A DNA stretch of 64,000 bases from Candidatus Gastranaerophilales bacterium (GCA_944322745.1 CALUPV010000001.1:124001-188000); one strand, 5' to 3'. Positions 19,271 through 29,096 are shown, counted from the first letter of the stretch. Notes: generated by a model not told the origin, from the sequence alone. Made by a program: numbers and translations.

Positions 19271-20155
19271 CTAAAAAGTATACTTATCTATAATTGCTAT
19301 TAAATCTTTTTGCTCTTCGGAATCAAGCATTACCAAAGGCTTTCTCACATATTCTTCTATTATCCCTATATGAGCTAATGCTGCCTTAACTGGAACAGGA
19401 TTTGGCGCCATAAACAACTTTCTGAATAATGGATACAAATGCAAATGTATTTTTAATGCTTCTTCATTATTTCCACTTTTGAAAGCCTTAATCATTTTCT
19501 GCATTTCATTCCCAACAAGATGTGAAGCCACACTGATAACCCCCTGTGCGCCTAAAGACATCATTGGAAGCGTTAAACTATCATCACCTGAATATATTGC
19601 GAAGTCTTCGGGACATAATGATTTTATATCACTAATCAAATCCAAATCGGAATTACTCTGTTTTACGGCAACAATATTTTTATATTCATTAGCAAGTTTT
19701 GCAATTGTTGCAGGCAACATATTAACCCCTGTTCGACCGGGTATATTATATAAAATTATTGGCAAATCAACAGCTTCTGCTATAGCTGAGAAATGAGCAT
19801 ACATTCCTTTTTGCGAAGGTTTGTTGTAATAAGGCACAACTGATAGAATCGCATCTGCACCTGCCTTTTGAGCATTTAATGACGACTTTACAGCAGTTTG
19901 AGTTGAGTTTGAACCTGCACCCATTATAATTTTTACTCTACCATTAACCACTTTTTTTACAAAAGCAAATAATTCATCTTCTTCTTCATGCGATAGAGTT
20001 GGTGTTTCACCTGTTGTTCCTGCAACAAGAATTGCATCGGAACCTGTAGAAATCAATCTATTGATTAACTTTTCTAATGCAACATAATCAATACTTAAAT
20101 CCTCATTAAAAGGAGTTATCATCGCAGTAATAATTTCACCAGCATTATATCTCAT
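19271..20155 (-). CDS. dapA: 4-hydroxy-tetrahydrodipicolinate synthase
   Basis: Condenses pyruvate with aspartate semialdehyde in lysine and diaminopimelate synthesis; 294 aa, normal length. Motifs are TTGET, SVVPYYNKPSQKG, LYNIPGRTG and AVKQSNSD with the Schiff-base Lys. AAGGAT precedes the ATG. It lies 54 bases downstream of asd, which makes its substrate, so the two form a pathway operon. Confidence 0.96.
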   Translation of the reverse strand: MRYNAGEIITAMITPFNEDLSIDYVALEKLINRLISTGSDAILVAGTTGETPTLSHEEEDELFAFVKKVVNGRVKIIMGAGSNSTQTAVKSSLNAQKAGADAILSVVPYYNKPSQKGMYAHFSAIAEAVDLPIILYNIPGRTGVNMLPATIAKLANEYKNIVAVKQSNSDLDLISDIKSLCPEDFAIYSGDDSLTLPMMSLGAQGVISVASHLVGNEMQKMIKAFKSGNNEEALKIHLHLYPLFRKLFMAPNPVPVKAALAHIGIIEEYVRKPLVMLDSEEQKDLIAIIDKYTF

Positions 20156-20209
20156 ATTGTAATATCCTTTTTTTACCTTAAGATAAATAGAATTTTATTT
20201 ACCCACTAT

Positions 20210-21226
20210 CTAAAACACCTGCATTTCAATAACTTTTTCAGCTATTCTTACCGTATTTAAAGCAGCACCGATTCTTAAATTATCAGCTACACACCAAAAA
20301 GAAATTGCATTATCAAATGCGATATCTTTTCTAATTCTTCCGACATAAACAGGATTTTTACCTGCAGCCTCTATAGCTGTTGGAAACTCATAATTTTCTA
20401 CATCATCAACAACTTCCACGCCCCAAGCCTTTTCTAATAATTCTCTAGCTTTTTCCGGAGTAATATCCTTCTCAAACTCAACAGTAACAGCTTCAGAATG
20501 TCCAACAAATACCGGTACTCTCACTGCCGTACAAGAGATTGGAGTATTTGGAGCCAAGTGAAGAATTTTTCTTGTTTCATTCGTAACTTTCATTTCTTCT
20601 TTTGTATAACCATTTTCACAGAACGAGTCTATTTGGGGTATACAATTATATGCTATTGGTTTTTTAAATTTAACATTTTCAAATGGCTTGTTTTCATTTA
20701 CAGCGATTGTATTTTCACGTAATTCGTTAATGGCTGCCAAACCCGCACCTGATACTGACTGATATGTACTTACAATCATTCTCTTTATACCTGCATAGTC
20801 ATGCAATGGTTTTAAAACCAACATTAATTGTGATGTTGAACAATTTGGATTTGCGATAATTCCGTTATGTTTTCTGATATCCTCATCATTAACACCAACA
20901 ATAACCAACGGTACATCCTTTTCCATTCTGAATGCACTTGAGTTGTCAATATACACGCAACCTCTTCTTACTGCTTCATTTGCCAATGCTAAACTGGTTG
21001 AACCGCCAGCTGATGCCAAAACAATATTTATACCTTCAAATGCATCCGGAGTAGCCTCTATAACTTTATATTCTTTACCTTTAAATATTATTGGTTTCCC
21101 TGCACTTTTTTTACTTGCTAAAAATTTAATGTCTTCAAATACTACATTGTTTTCTTCTAAAATTTCTAAGATGTGTCTTCCTACAACTCCTGTTGCACCA
21201 AGTACACCTATAACCGGTTTTCTCAT
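20210..21226 (-). CDS. asd: Aspartate-semialdehyde dehydrogenase
   Basis: Reduces aspartyl phosphate to aspartate semialdehyde, the substrate of dapA; 338 aa. The N-terminus has the NADP-binding GVLGATGVVG; the catalytic Cys is in NPNCSTSQ near residue 135, and a conserved RVPVFVGHSE segment follows. The start at 21226 is chosen over ATG 21250 because AGAGGTAGG lies just before it and the predicted promoter would start transcription about at 21248. Confidence 0.95.
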   Translation of the reverse strand: MRKPVIGVLGATGVVGRHILEILEENNVVFEDIKFLASKKSAGKPIIFKGKEYKVIEATPDAFEGINIVLASAGGSTSLALANEAVRRGCVYIDNSSAFRMEKDVPLVIVGVNDEDIRKHNGIIANPNCSTSQLMLVLKPLHDYAGIKRMIVSTYQSVSGAGLAAINELRENTIAVNENKPFENVKFKKPIAYNCIPQIDSFCENGYTKEEMKVTNETRKILHLAPNTPISCTAVRVPVFVGHSEAVTVEFEKDITPEKARELLEKAWGVEVVDDVENYEFPTAIEAAGKNPVYVGRIRKDIAFDNAISFWCVADNLRIGAALNTVRIAEKVIEMQVF

Positions 21227-21254
21227 ATTACCTACCTCTATTACTCTCATTGAA

Positions 21255-21283
21255 ATTATCTGATAAATTTATTATTATTACAA
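21255..21283 (-). promoter_or_regulatory. Predicted promoter of asd-dapA
   Basis: On the minus strand, TTGTAA (21283-21278) and GATAAT (21260-21255) with a 17-base spacer. The expected start of transcription is about 20 bases before the chosen asd ATG. Confidence 0.6.
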
Positions 21284-21364
21284 GTTTATGAACTTTTCTT
21301 ACAGCTAATATGTAAATAATTATTAACTTTTTCTTATAATATAAAAAAAAGTACACTGGTATAC

Positions 21365-21393
21365 TTTACGAACTCTAAATTTAGTAGTATAAT
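21365..21393 (+). promoter_or_regulatory. Predicted promoter of a short intergenic RNA
   Basis: TTTACG (21365-21370) and TATAAT (21388-21393) separated by exactly 17 bases. No coding gene follows on this strand before the terminator at 21430-21468. Confidence 0.55.
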
Positions 21394-21399
21394 ATTTTT

Positions 21400-21468
21400 G
21401 TTATTAATGTTTCGGCTAGTGTAAATATTGCAAGTTCTTAAATCTTACTTAAAACTTGCATTTTTTTT
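21400..21468 (+). ncRNA. Candidate small RNA with its own promoter and terminator
   Basis: A sigma-70-like promoter at 21365-21393 faces a terminator 40-75 bases downstream: GCAAGTT (21430-21436) pairs with AACTTGC (21453-21459), then an eight-T run. The transcript would be about 65-70 nt. It contains only a five-codon ATG-TTT-CGG-CTA-GTG-TAA frame. It lies between asd and the D-2-hydroxyacid dehydrogenase gene, both on the other strand, and its end is complementary to the region just past the dehydrogenase stop. Confidence 0.5.
21430..21468 (+). terminator. Rho-independent terminator of the candidate small RNA
   Basis: Seven-base stem GCAAGTT/AACTTGC, extendable inward by TTAA/TTAA, followed on the plus strand by TTTTTTTT. 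On the minus strand no T-run follows, so it fits plus-strand transcription. Confidence 0.65.
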
Positions 21469-21476
21469 GCAATTTT

Positions 21477-22478
21477 TTAAACTTTATTTTTTACTTCCCT
21501 ACCATCGATAAATTCAAATAAATTTTTTATTGTTGTTTTTAGAATTCTATCAACGGCTTCTTTTGTATCATAAGCAATATGAGGAGTTGCAACTACATTA
21601 CTCAAGTTTAATAATTTTGTATTTATCAATGATGTTCTTAAATTACTTAGATTCAAATCCGAGCCGGGACGTTTATTTGAAATAGTATCCTCAAATTCCA
21701 AAACATCCAAAGCCGCACCTTTTACTGAACCATCCAAAAGAGCATGGTATAATGCTTCTGTATCAATAAGCTCTCCTCGTGCCGTGTTAACAATTACAAC
21801 ATTTTCTTTCATTAACTTTATTTTTTCTTCATTTATCAAATGATATGTCGTTGTTGTTAAAGGAGCATGAAGACTAATTATGTCTGATAATTTACATAAA
21901 GTATCCAAGTCAGCATATTTTACATTATATTCTTTTTCTATATCAGGATTTTTATATATATCATAACAAATAACATTCATAGAAAAGCCTTTTGCAATTT
22001 TGATTGTTTTTGAACCGATAGATCCAGTTCCTATGATTCCTATTGTTTTATCAAATAATTCCATGCCAAAAGTTTCCGGGTATAAATCGCCTTGTTTCAA
22101 CTCATTTATTCCGTAACATATTCTTCTAATCAAATTAAGTAAAATACCAAAGGAAAATTCGGCAACTGTATAATCACCATAATGAGGGGTATTAGCAACT
22201 ATAATATTCTTAGAATTACAATAATCAATATCTATATGACTATACCCTACAGATCTTGTTAAAACAAGTTTCAGATTCTTAAATTTTTCCAAAGTCTCTT
22301 TTGTTAATCTTGATGCCGTAAACACCGAAATAATTTCAGCATTTGATTCAACATAGGAAAGTTTCGTTTCAGGAAATAACTCATACTCTTTAAATTCAAG
22401 ATTAAATTTGTTAAAAAGTTCTTGTTCAAAAAATTCACGTTCATATTGCTTTGAATCATAAAAAATAATAGTCTGCAT
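21477..22478 (-). CDS. D-isomer-specific 2-hydroxyacid dehydrogenase (D-lactate dehydrogenase-like)
   Basis: A 333-aa NAD-dependent dehydrogenase. It has GIIGTGSIG for NAD binding near residue 146, the catalytic Arg in NTARGELID, Glu in VLEFED and His in TPHIAYDT. This set and the length fit D-lactate dehydrogenase or relatives; the exact substrate is inferred only. The ATG at 22478 is preferred over 22490 because GGAGATTAAT directly precedes it and the upstream ATG lies inside that ribosome site. The role could be redox balancing in fermentation. Confidence 0.9.
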   Translation of the reverse strand: MQTIIFYDSKQYEREFFEQELFNKFNLEFKEYELFPETKLSYVESNAEIISVFTASRLTKETLEKFKNLKLVLTRSVGYSHIDIDYCNSKNIIVANTPHYGDYTVAEFSFGILLNLIRRICYGINELKQGDLYPETFGMELFDKTIGIIGTGSIGSKTIKIAKGFSMNVICYDIYKNPDIEKEYNVKYADLDTLCKLSDIISLHAPLTTTTYHLINEEKIKLMKENVVIVNTARGELIDTEALYHALLDGSVKGAALDVLEFEDTISNKRPGSDLNLSNLRTSLINTKLLNLSNVVATPHIAYDTKEAVDRILKTTIKNLFEFIDGREVKNKV

Positions 22479-22547
22479 ATTAATCTCCATTCAAAACAAA
22501 TTTATCAGATAAGAATAAAAAACAAATTAGCCTATATGATAATATAC

Positions 22548-24200
22548 CTAAACTCCCAACAGATTTTTTGCAAAAGAAGTTGATTCTTCATTAATTTCGC
22601 CCGCTGCCAAAAGAGCAATAGCTTTCACTCTGTTTTCATCTTTTAAGTTATATACATTTACTTTTGTTGTTTCTGCCTGAATCTTTTTTACATAAAAATG
22701 GCTAGCGGCTTTTGCTGCAACTATAGGCTGATGTGTTATCAATATTACCTGATGCGTTTTTGATAAATTTACAAGAGAATCAGCAACAGCCTGCGATGCT
22801 TTACCTGAAATGCCTGTATCTATTTCATCAAAAATGACTGTGTTTGTTTTATCTGCTTGTGCAAAGATTGTTTTTATTGCGAGCATTATTCTTGATATTT
22901 CACCGCCGGATGCCGTTTTTGCAAGAGGTTTCAACTGTTCGGAGACATTTGTAGATATCAAAAATTCTACTTTATCAATTCCTTTTTCATTCATATTTGT
23001 TGGTTGAATATCAATATAAAATTTTGATTTAGGAAGTTCCAAATTTTCCATTTCCTTTGTAACTGCAACAGAAAGAACTTTTGCAAGTTCTTTTCTCGCT
23101 GAACTTATAATATTAGCAAGACTGTCCAATTCTTCTTTTACATTTTTTATTTCTTTTTCCAAACTTATAACTTCATCTTGAGAAAACTCAATTGAGCTTA
23201 ATTCATTAGAAAGATTCTCATATGTTTTTAATACATCTTCCAATGTATTACCATATTTTCTCTTCATTTTTTCAAGGAGACTTAAACGTTCACATATATA
23301 ATCCATTCTTTCATTATCATTTTCTTTTGAATCAGAATAATTTCTCAATTGAGAAGCGATTTCCTTAAGAGTTTCATACGTATTAATAAAATCTTCTTCT
23401 AATGATGAAACAGACTCATCCATAGATGATAACTTTGAAATATTCGATTTAACACTACTTAAGGCATTTAAAATATTACCATCATCTCCATACAATGCCC
23501 AATATGAAGAATATGAAAGTTCTTTAAGCTTTTCAACATTCGATAATATTTCAAGTTCTTTTTCTAGTTTTTCGCACTCATTAATATCTTCAATATTTGC
23601 ATCTTCTATTTCTTTTATTTGAAACTTAAGAAAATCTTCTTGTTGCTGTGTTGTATTTACTATTTTAAGAGCGTTTTCCAGACGTCTCTGTAAAGACAAA
23701 TATAAAGAATAAGTTTCTGAAAATTTTTCAACATTATCTCTATGCGGTTTAAGTGCAAAATTATCAAGCAATATAATATGATTTTTTGGTTGTACATAGT
23801 TATAGCTTTGATGTTGAGTATGAATATCCAATAGTTTTTCTCTGATATCTTTTATAAAATCTTGGGTAACTTGAATACCATTTATTCTAAATCGATTTGA
23901 AGAAGCAGTTATTTCACGAGAAATAATTAATTCATTATTATCTATATCAATACCATTCCCACTAAAAACAGAACTATCAAATCCATTCGGCAATTCAACA
24001 AGAAGCTCTATATAAGCTTTATCGGAGCCTGTTTTAATTATATCTTTAGTAATTTTTGCGCCAAGAACTGTATCAACAGCACCAATTATAATACTCTTTC
24101 CGGCACCTGTTTCTCCGGTAAAAACATTGAAGCCCTTATCAAATTCGAGGGTTATCTCATCAATCAATATATAATTTTTTACTGTTATCGATTTTATCAT
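22548..24200 (-). CDS. recN: DNA repair protein RecN
   Basis: SMC-like ATPase of double-strand-break repair, 550 aa. Walker A is GETGAGKS near residues 30-37. A long coiled-coil middle (about 150-380) follows. The C-terminal head has the signature ASGGEISRIMLA and Walker B VIFDEIDTGISG. It is the last gene of the grpE-dnaJ operon block, one base after nadK, which is a common nadK-recN pairing. Confidence 0.96.
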   Translation of the reverse strand: MIKSITVKNYILIDEITLEFDKGFNVFTGETGAGKSIIIGAVDTVLGAKITKDIIKTGSDKAYIELLVELPNGFDSSVFSGNGIDIDNNELIISREITASSNRFRINGIQVTQDFIKDIREKLLDIHTQHQSYNYVQPKNHIILLDNFALKPHRDNVEKFSETYSLYLSLQRRLENALKIVNTTQQQEDFLKFQIKEIEDANIEDINECEKLEKELEILSNVEKLKELSYSSYWALYGDDGNILNALSSVKSNISKLSSMDESVSSLEEDFINTYETLKEIASQLRNYSDSKENDNERMDYICERLSLLEKMKRKYGNTLEDVLKTYENLSNELSSIEFSQDEVISLEKEIKNVKEELDSLANIISSARKELAKVLSVAVTKEMENLELPKSKFYIDIQPTNMNEKGIDKVEFLISTNVSEQLKPLAKTASGGEISRIMLAIKTIFAQADKTNTVIFDEIDTGISGKASQAVADSLVNLSKTHQVILITHQPIVAAKAASHFYVKKIQAETTKVNVYNLKDENRVKAIALLAAGEINEESTSFAKNLLGV

Positions 24201-24201
24201 C

Positions 24202-25053
24202 TTAGCCTTTCCAAGATAATCCCCAATGCAATTTTTCTTTCAACACAGAATAAAATGAATTTTTTTGCAAATTTAGCAATAATAATTTGGCACAATATTC
24301 ACTTTTTTTTATTTCAATAGCTTCATTTATACCCAAATCAAATGTATTTTGCCCATCAGCAGAAATTTTTAATAAAGGCTTATTCTGGCTTGAAGTTACC
24401 TTTATTACTTCACAAGATGGAATTACAATAGGTCTGGCATTCATAGTATGCGGACATATTGGAACTATAACCATTGCATCAAGTGTCGGAAAAAGAATCG
24501 GACCTCCTGCAGAAAGTGTATATGCCGTTGAACCTGTCGGTGTCGAAATAATTATTCCATCTGCAAGATAGTCACATACTATATTGTCATTTATATGAAC
24601 ATACAACCTTGATGTTCTTGAAAAACCATCTCCTTTTATTACTATATCATTTAAGGCATTCATTTTCCCGTCTAAAGCTGTAAGCATTATTCTGTCTTCT
24701 ATTTTAAAAGTACCTTTTAAAACATACTCTATTGCAGCTTCGACTTGAGTTGCTTTAGCTTGTGAAAGAAATCCCAAACGACCTAAATTTATACCCAATA
24801 TGGGTACTTGATATTTTGAGTAAAATCTTGCCGTTTTTAATATAGTCCCATCTCCGCCAAGCACTATTGCGAATGTAATATCTGCAGAAAAACAATCTGT
24901 TGTTAAAACATCACAAATAATTCCCTTTATCTTTAATATTTTTTCAACAGAAAAAGCAATATGGTTAGCTTTTTGATTTTCTTTATTATAAAAGATTCCA
25001 ACCTTTGATAAATTTACAATGTCACCGTTCACTGATTTTATATTTGCGTTCAT
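24202..25053 (-). CDS. nadK: NAD kinase
   Basis: Phosphorylates NAD to NADP, 283 aa. The catalytic GGDGTIL motif with Asp is near residue 69, GINLGRLGFLSQ follows, then ALNDIVI and the NAD site IISTPTGSTAYTLSAGGP. AGGAT precedes the ATG. It lies between the O-methyltransferase and recN with tiny gaps. Confidence 0.96.
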   Translation of the reverse strand: MNANIKSVNGDIVNLSKVGIFYNKENQKANHIAFSVEKILKIKGIICDVLTTDCFSADITFAIVLGGDGTILKTARFYSKYQVPILGINLGRLGFLSQAKATQVEAAIEYVLKGTFKIEDRIMLTALDGKMNALNDIVIKGDGFSRTSRLYVHINDNIVCDYLADGIIISTPTGSTAYTLSAGGPILFPTLDAMVIVPICPHTMNARPIVIPSCEVIKVTSSQNKPLLKISADGQNTFDLGINEAIEIKKSEYCAKLLLLNLQKNSFYSVLKEKLHWGLSWKG

Positions 25054-25061
25054 AAAATATC

Positions 25062-25616
25062 CTACAATTTATATGCCATAAGAAGTCCATCCGGCAAATC
25101 CAAAATTTGTACCTGATATTCTTTATGATTAGATATTGAATCTACAAAAGGTTTTACTTTATTTGCATGTGAAGTTATATTATCTGCAAGTATAATACCA
25201 CCTTTCTTAAGTAATGGATGGACTGCCTCAAAAAATTTAATATATTCTTGTTTATTTGCATCTATAAAAACTAAATCATATCTTTCTTCTGTAAGTTCTG
25301 TTGTAATAATATCGTAGGCTTGACCTATTTTAAAAGTAACATAATCAGAAAGTCCGCATTGAGAAATATAATCACGAGCCAAACATTGCCTTTTTTCCCA
25401 AAATTCAATAGTTGTAAGATGTCCATTTGTATATTGAAGTGCATCCGCAATCCACAGACCTGAATATCCGTTTGAAGTACCAAGCTCAAGTACATTTTTA
25501 GCACCTATTGCCTTTATAAGCATACTTATGAAATTGCCTGTTTGATGAGACACATTCCAAAAATCTTCTGCTGTTTTTTCCAGATCTGTCAATATTGCCG
25601 AAGTTTTACTGTCCAT
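25062..25616 (-). CDS. SAM-dependent O-methyltransferase (class I, caffeoyl-CoA OMT-like)
   Basis: A 184-aa Rossmann methyltransferase. The SAM site NVLELGTSNGYSGLW is near residues 40-54, an acidic TIEFWEK follows, and the metal/substrate strand is YDLVFIDANKQEY; GGIILADN follows. These fit the O-methyltransferase family 3. The substrate is unknown. Its ATG overlaps the end of the propeller gene by 11 bases, so translation is coupled. Confidence 0.88.
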   Translation of the reverse strand: MDSKTSAILTDLEKTAEDFWNVSHQTGNFISMLIKAIGAKNVLELGTSNGYSGLWIADALQYTNGHLTTIEFWEKRQCLARDYISQCGLSDYVTFKIGQAYDIITTELTEERYDLVFIDANKQEYIKFFEAVHPLLKKGGIILADNITSHANKVKPFVDSISNHKEYQVQILDLPDGLLMAYKL

Positions 25617-27255
25617 CTTTTCTTTCCAAAATTATAATTGTATTTATATACTCGCTAATAGGCATAGTTTCAATAGATTTTTCTTTATCCATATCGTACA
25701 CAACATACTTTAAATCTGCCATATTTGTTATTACAGCCAAGTTGGAATTCGGTATAGGACTAAATGCTTTTGAAAATCCATCTACAGGAAGTTTATCATT
25801 CTTTAAACTTCCACTCTCGATATTATATCTATATACAGTATTATCACCCGCACACAGGACAAATATATTTCCATTATATTTATACATATCTACAGGTTTT
25901 TTTCCAATATTTATATCTTTTATGCTAGTTGAATATGTTTGAACATTTTGAAGAAGCTGATCTCCTTTTAACTCCTCTTTTTCATCATCACTAGGTACAT
26001 CATCAAACTCTAATGAATTATAAATATCTGATGTAGCTATCTCTGCATCTGCTTCTTTATCTTCTTCTTTTTTCTGCTTTTCTTTTTTCTTATCCTTTTT
26101 TGTTTTTGTTACTACATTATCCTGAAGCAAATCAAAACTTACTATTCTCAATTTTGGTGTTGTTCTTGATATTAGGTACAAAACATTATTTTCAAGAATA
26201 AGCTTCGTAGTATTAGGATAGTTCGTTATTAATTTATTAGCATATTCATTTTCTATATCAAGCACATATATATTAGATGTTTTCAAATCTAAATATGCTA
26301 TTTTCTTGCCGTCATCTGATATAGAAAGCCTCTGTGGAGCACCTATTAACTGTATTTTTTCTTTCATTGTCATAGTTTCCAAATCTATAACGAACAATGA
26401 CTCATCAGAAATACTTGCAACATAGGCTTTACCGTTTTTATCATCAACTGCTATTTCAGATGGTAGTGCAGTTAAGTCAATATGTTTTGCAACATATTCA
26501 TTATCTATATCAATAACATCTATATTCTTCTTATCTTTTGTTGCAGCAAGCAAAAATTTTCCATCCAATACCGGTTTTACATCTTTCATTACACCTGAAG
26601 TTTTTAAAGAATATAATGGTTCCGATACAGTAGAAGAAAATACTTGTAAATACTCAGTTTGAAAGTTATTTACAAAAAACAACTTATTTTTTAGTGAAGG
26701 CGGAACATTATATTTCTTTGTATCAACGATTCTTTTGCCTGAAGGCAAAGGGGCAGATTTTCTTGTTGTGACAAAAGTTGCAGACTTTGCGCTTCCTATC
26801 AACGGGATCTGAACATCACCTAATATTCCGGCCAAATTTTCAGGCAATACCAACCCCCTTGGTACCATAATATCTTGAGGTATTGTTCCGGTTTTTACTT
26901 CAGTAGGCAAGTCTGGTATATTCTTTACTGTTAGTGTATTTGAATCTTTTCGAATAATTTTTAACATCGAATAATTATTATTAAAAAGCACCAAATCCGG
27001 TAAAGAATCCATTCCCTGATTTTTGGGATATGTTTTTACTATCTCCAATTTATCCACCTTTTCAGGATATGCCGGCAAAATGGGAAGATACATAACATCA
27101 TTATTATAAACAACTATACTATCAAACCTTATAGTAGGAACTTTCTTTTGTGATAGCAAATAATCCTTCATTTCCTTAGGCAACTGAGTAGCTTTAGCCG
27201 GAATGGTATAAATAAAAGACATTATAAGAACTATAATAAATAACTTTATTTTCAT
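25606..27255 (-). CDS. Exported beta-propeller (YncE-like) protein
   Basis: A 549-aa protein with a signal peptide (MKIKLFIIVLIMSF, then PAKA). From about residue 200 it shows repeated propeller-like strands (YVASISDESLFVIDLETMT, ISDDGKKIAYLDLKT), resembling YncE-type surface or periplasmic propellers. A Lys/Glu-rich insert lies near residues 390-425. The start at 27255 is supported by AGAGGTAG; the ATG at 27282 has no such site. It is an unusual guest between dnaJ and the methyltransferase-nadK-recN genes. Function unknown. Confidence 0.8.
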   Translation of the reverse strand: MKIKLFIIVLIMSFIYTIPAKATQLPKEMKDYLLSQKKVPTIRFDSIVVYNNDVMYLPILPAYPEKVDKLEIVKTYPKNQGMDSLPDLVLFNNNYSMLKIIRKDSNTLTVKNIPDLPTEVKTGTIPQDIMVPRGLVLPENLAGILGDVQIPLIGSAKSATFVTTRKSAPLPSGKRIVDTKKYNVPPSLKNKLFFVNNFQTEYLQVFSSTVSEPLYSLKTSGVMKDVKPVLDGKFLLAATKDKKNIDVIDIDNEYVAKHIDLTALPSEIAVDDKNGKAYVASISDESLFVIDLETMTMKEKIQLIGAPQRLSISDDGKKIAYLDLKTSNIYVLDIENEYANKLITNYPNTTKLILENNVLYLISRTTPKLRIVSFDLLQDNVVTKTKKDKKKEKQKKEEDKEADAEIATSDIYNSLEFDDVPSDDEKEELKGDQLLQNVQTYSTSIKDINIGKKPVDMYKYNGNIFVLCAGDNTVYRYNIESGSLKNDKLPVDGFSKAFSPIPNSNLAVITNMADLKYVVYDMDKEKSIETMPISEYINTIIILERKDGQ

Positions 27256-27265
27256 ACTACCTCTA

Positions 27266-28387
27266 TTAATTATGAAGTACATTTTTCATTTTATCAATGA
27301 ATTTAGAAGAAGTCTTTTTGTTACAATTAAATTCATATAGTTTTTTATATAACTGCTTTTCTTCAACACTTAAATTTTGAGGTGTTTTTATTTTTACTAC
27401 AAAATTATGATTTCCTCTTTTATTTGAATTACCAAGATATGGAACACCGGCACTTTTTATTTGCAATATTTTATCTTGTTCTATACCGGATGGAATAACA
27501 AGTTCTTTTTTACCATCAAGAGTATCTACTTCTATAGTATCACCCAATGCAGCTTGAGGGAATGTAATATCAACAGCAGAATAAATATCGACCCCTTCTC
27601 TTTTAAATTTTTTATGTTCTTTAACATAAATTACAACTATCAAGTCTCCTGTTCTACCGCCATTTTTACCGCAATTTCCTTCTTGTGCCAGTCCGATTCT
27701 TGAACCATTATCAACACCAGCCGGAATATTTATATGAAGGGTTCTTTCTACTTCCAATCTTCCGTCACCATGACATTTTTGACAAGGATGAGCATTTATT
27801 TTACCCGTACCATTACATTTAGGGCAAGTTGTAATTTGTCTAAAACTTCCTAACGGAGTTTGAGTTACTTGCTGTACTCTCCCTGTTCCTCCACAAGTAG
27901 AACAAGTTTCAGGGGTTGTACCTTTCTGAGCTCCGGTACCGTTACATTCATCACAAGTCTCTAAGTGAGAAATTTTAACTTCTTTTTTTACTCCAAAAAC
28001 GGCTTCTTCAAATTCTATTTGTAAATTTAACCTTAAATCCGCACCATTTTGAGGGCTGTTTGGATTTGTAGCTCTTTCAGTAAAACCAAAACCGCCAAAA
28101 AAGCTTTCAAAAATATCATTCAAATCACCAAAACCACCATCAAATGGACCTGATGTACTGAACCCGGCATCTCTTAGACCATCTTCACCATAACGATCGT
28201 ATGTTGCACGTTTATTATCGTCCATTAATGTTTCATAGGCTTTTCCAAGCTCTTTAAACTTCTCTTCAGCATCCGGCGCTTTGTTTACATCCGGATGATA
28301 TTGCCTCGCTTTTTTACGGAATGCTGCTTTTATTTCATCTTTTGTAGCATTCCTATCTATCCCTAATATTTCGTAAAAATCACTCAT
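27266..28387 (-). CDS. dnaJ: Chaperone protein DnaJ
   Basis: Type I Hsp40, 373 aa. The J-domain has YHPDVNK near residue 32. A Gly/Phe-rich stretch follows (GPFDGGFGDLNDIF). Four zinc repeats are complete: CDECNGTG, CSTCGGTG, CPKCNGTG and CQKCHGDG. It stimulates DnaK ATPase and binds unfolded proteins. It lies 24 bases after grpE. dnaK is not in this window. Confidence 0.97.
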   Translation of the reverse strand: MSDFYEILGIDRNATKDEIKAAFRKKARQYHPDVNKAPDAEEKFKELGKAYETLMDDNKRATYDRYGEDGLRDAGFSTSGPFDGGFGDLNDIFESFFGGFGFTERATNPNSPQNGADLRLNLQIEFEEAVFGVKKEVKISHLETCDECNGTGAQKGTTPETCSTCGGTGRVQQVTQTPLGSFRQITTCPKCNGTGKINAHPCQKCHGDGRLEVERTLHINIPAGVDNGSRIGLAQEGNCGKNGGRTGDLIVVIYVKEHKKFKREGVDIYSAVDITFPQAALGDTIEVDTLDGKKELVIPSGIEQDKILQIKSAGVPYLGNSNKRGNHNFVVKIKTPQNLSVEEKQLYKKLYEFNCNKKTSSKFIDKMKNVLHN

Positions 28388-28411
28388 TTTCTTCTAATCT
28401 TTCAACTAATG

Positions 28412-29068
28412 CTATTGTTTTACAGCTACTGATACCATTGCAGGTCTTAAAACTTTTTCTCCGAGTTTATATCCCTTCTGTAATTCATTTATTATTGTAT
28501 CTTCAGGATATTCATCCGTTGGAGTCTGCATAACCGCTTCGTGCAAATTTGGATCAAATATTTCTCCTACACTTTTTATTTGCTCCAGTCCTAATTTCGA
28601 TAATGACTCTGATAACTGTTTATTCAAGACATAGAATGTCTCTTTCATTTTTTCAACAGTATCAATTTTTTCGACCATTGTAAGAGCTCTATCAAAATTA
28701 TCTACAACTTCAATAACTTTCTTCATACATTCTTCAGCACCATATTTTAATAATGCTTCTCGTTCTTGAGCCTGTCTTTTTCTGTAATTATCAAAATCAG
28801 CAGCCAACCTTAAATATTGATTATTCAAATTCTCAAAATCTTGTTTTAATTTTTCAGATTCTTTATCTGTATTTTCTGTAGCAATCTCTGCATCTAAACA
28901 AGTTTCTTCATCTTTTTGCTCTTCGCTGTTTTCTTCTTGTTCTTCAATTATATCTTGTTCATTTTCTTTAATATCTTCAGCCATTGTTTCTACACCTTCT
29001 CCCTTGTTTTCTTCTTTGTTCACAAAAGGATTACCTTTATTTAATTTTTTTTCAAAAAAATTTTTCAT
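28412..29068 (-). CDS. grpE: Nucleotide exchange factor GrpE
   Basis: DnaK exchange factor, 218 aa from the ATG at 29068. The N-terminal third is a Glu-rich tail. A long coiled coil follows (LAADFDNYRKRQ), then the beta domain with VGEIFDPNLHEAV and a GYKLGEKVLRPAMV end. AGAGGAAAT precedes this ATG, and the mapped promoter would start transcription near 29090, which rules out the 29098 start. A start at about 28984, MAEDIKENEQ, is also possible. No CIRCE element was seen. Confidence 0.95.
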   Translation of the reverse strand: MKNFFEKKLNKGNPFVNKEENKGEGVETMAEDIKENEQDIIEEQEENSEEQKDEETCLDAEIATENTDKESEKLKQDFENLNNQYLRLAADFDNYRKRQAQEREALLKYGAEECMKKVIEVVDNFDRALTMVEKIDTVEKMKETFYVLNKQLSESLSKLGLEQIKSVGEIFDPNLHEAVMQTPTDEYPEDTIINELQKGYKLGEKVLRPAMVSVAVKQ

Positions 29069-29096
29069 ATTTCCTCTTACTCTTCCCTCTCTTAAC

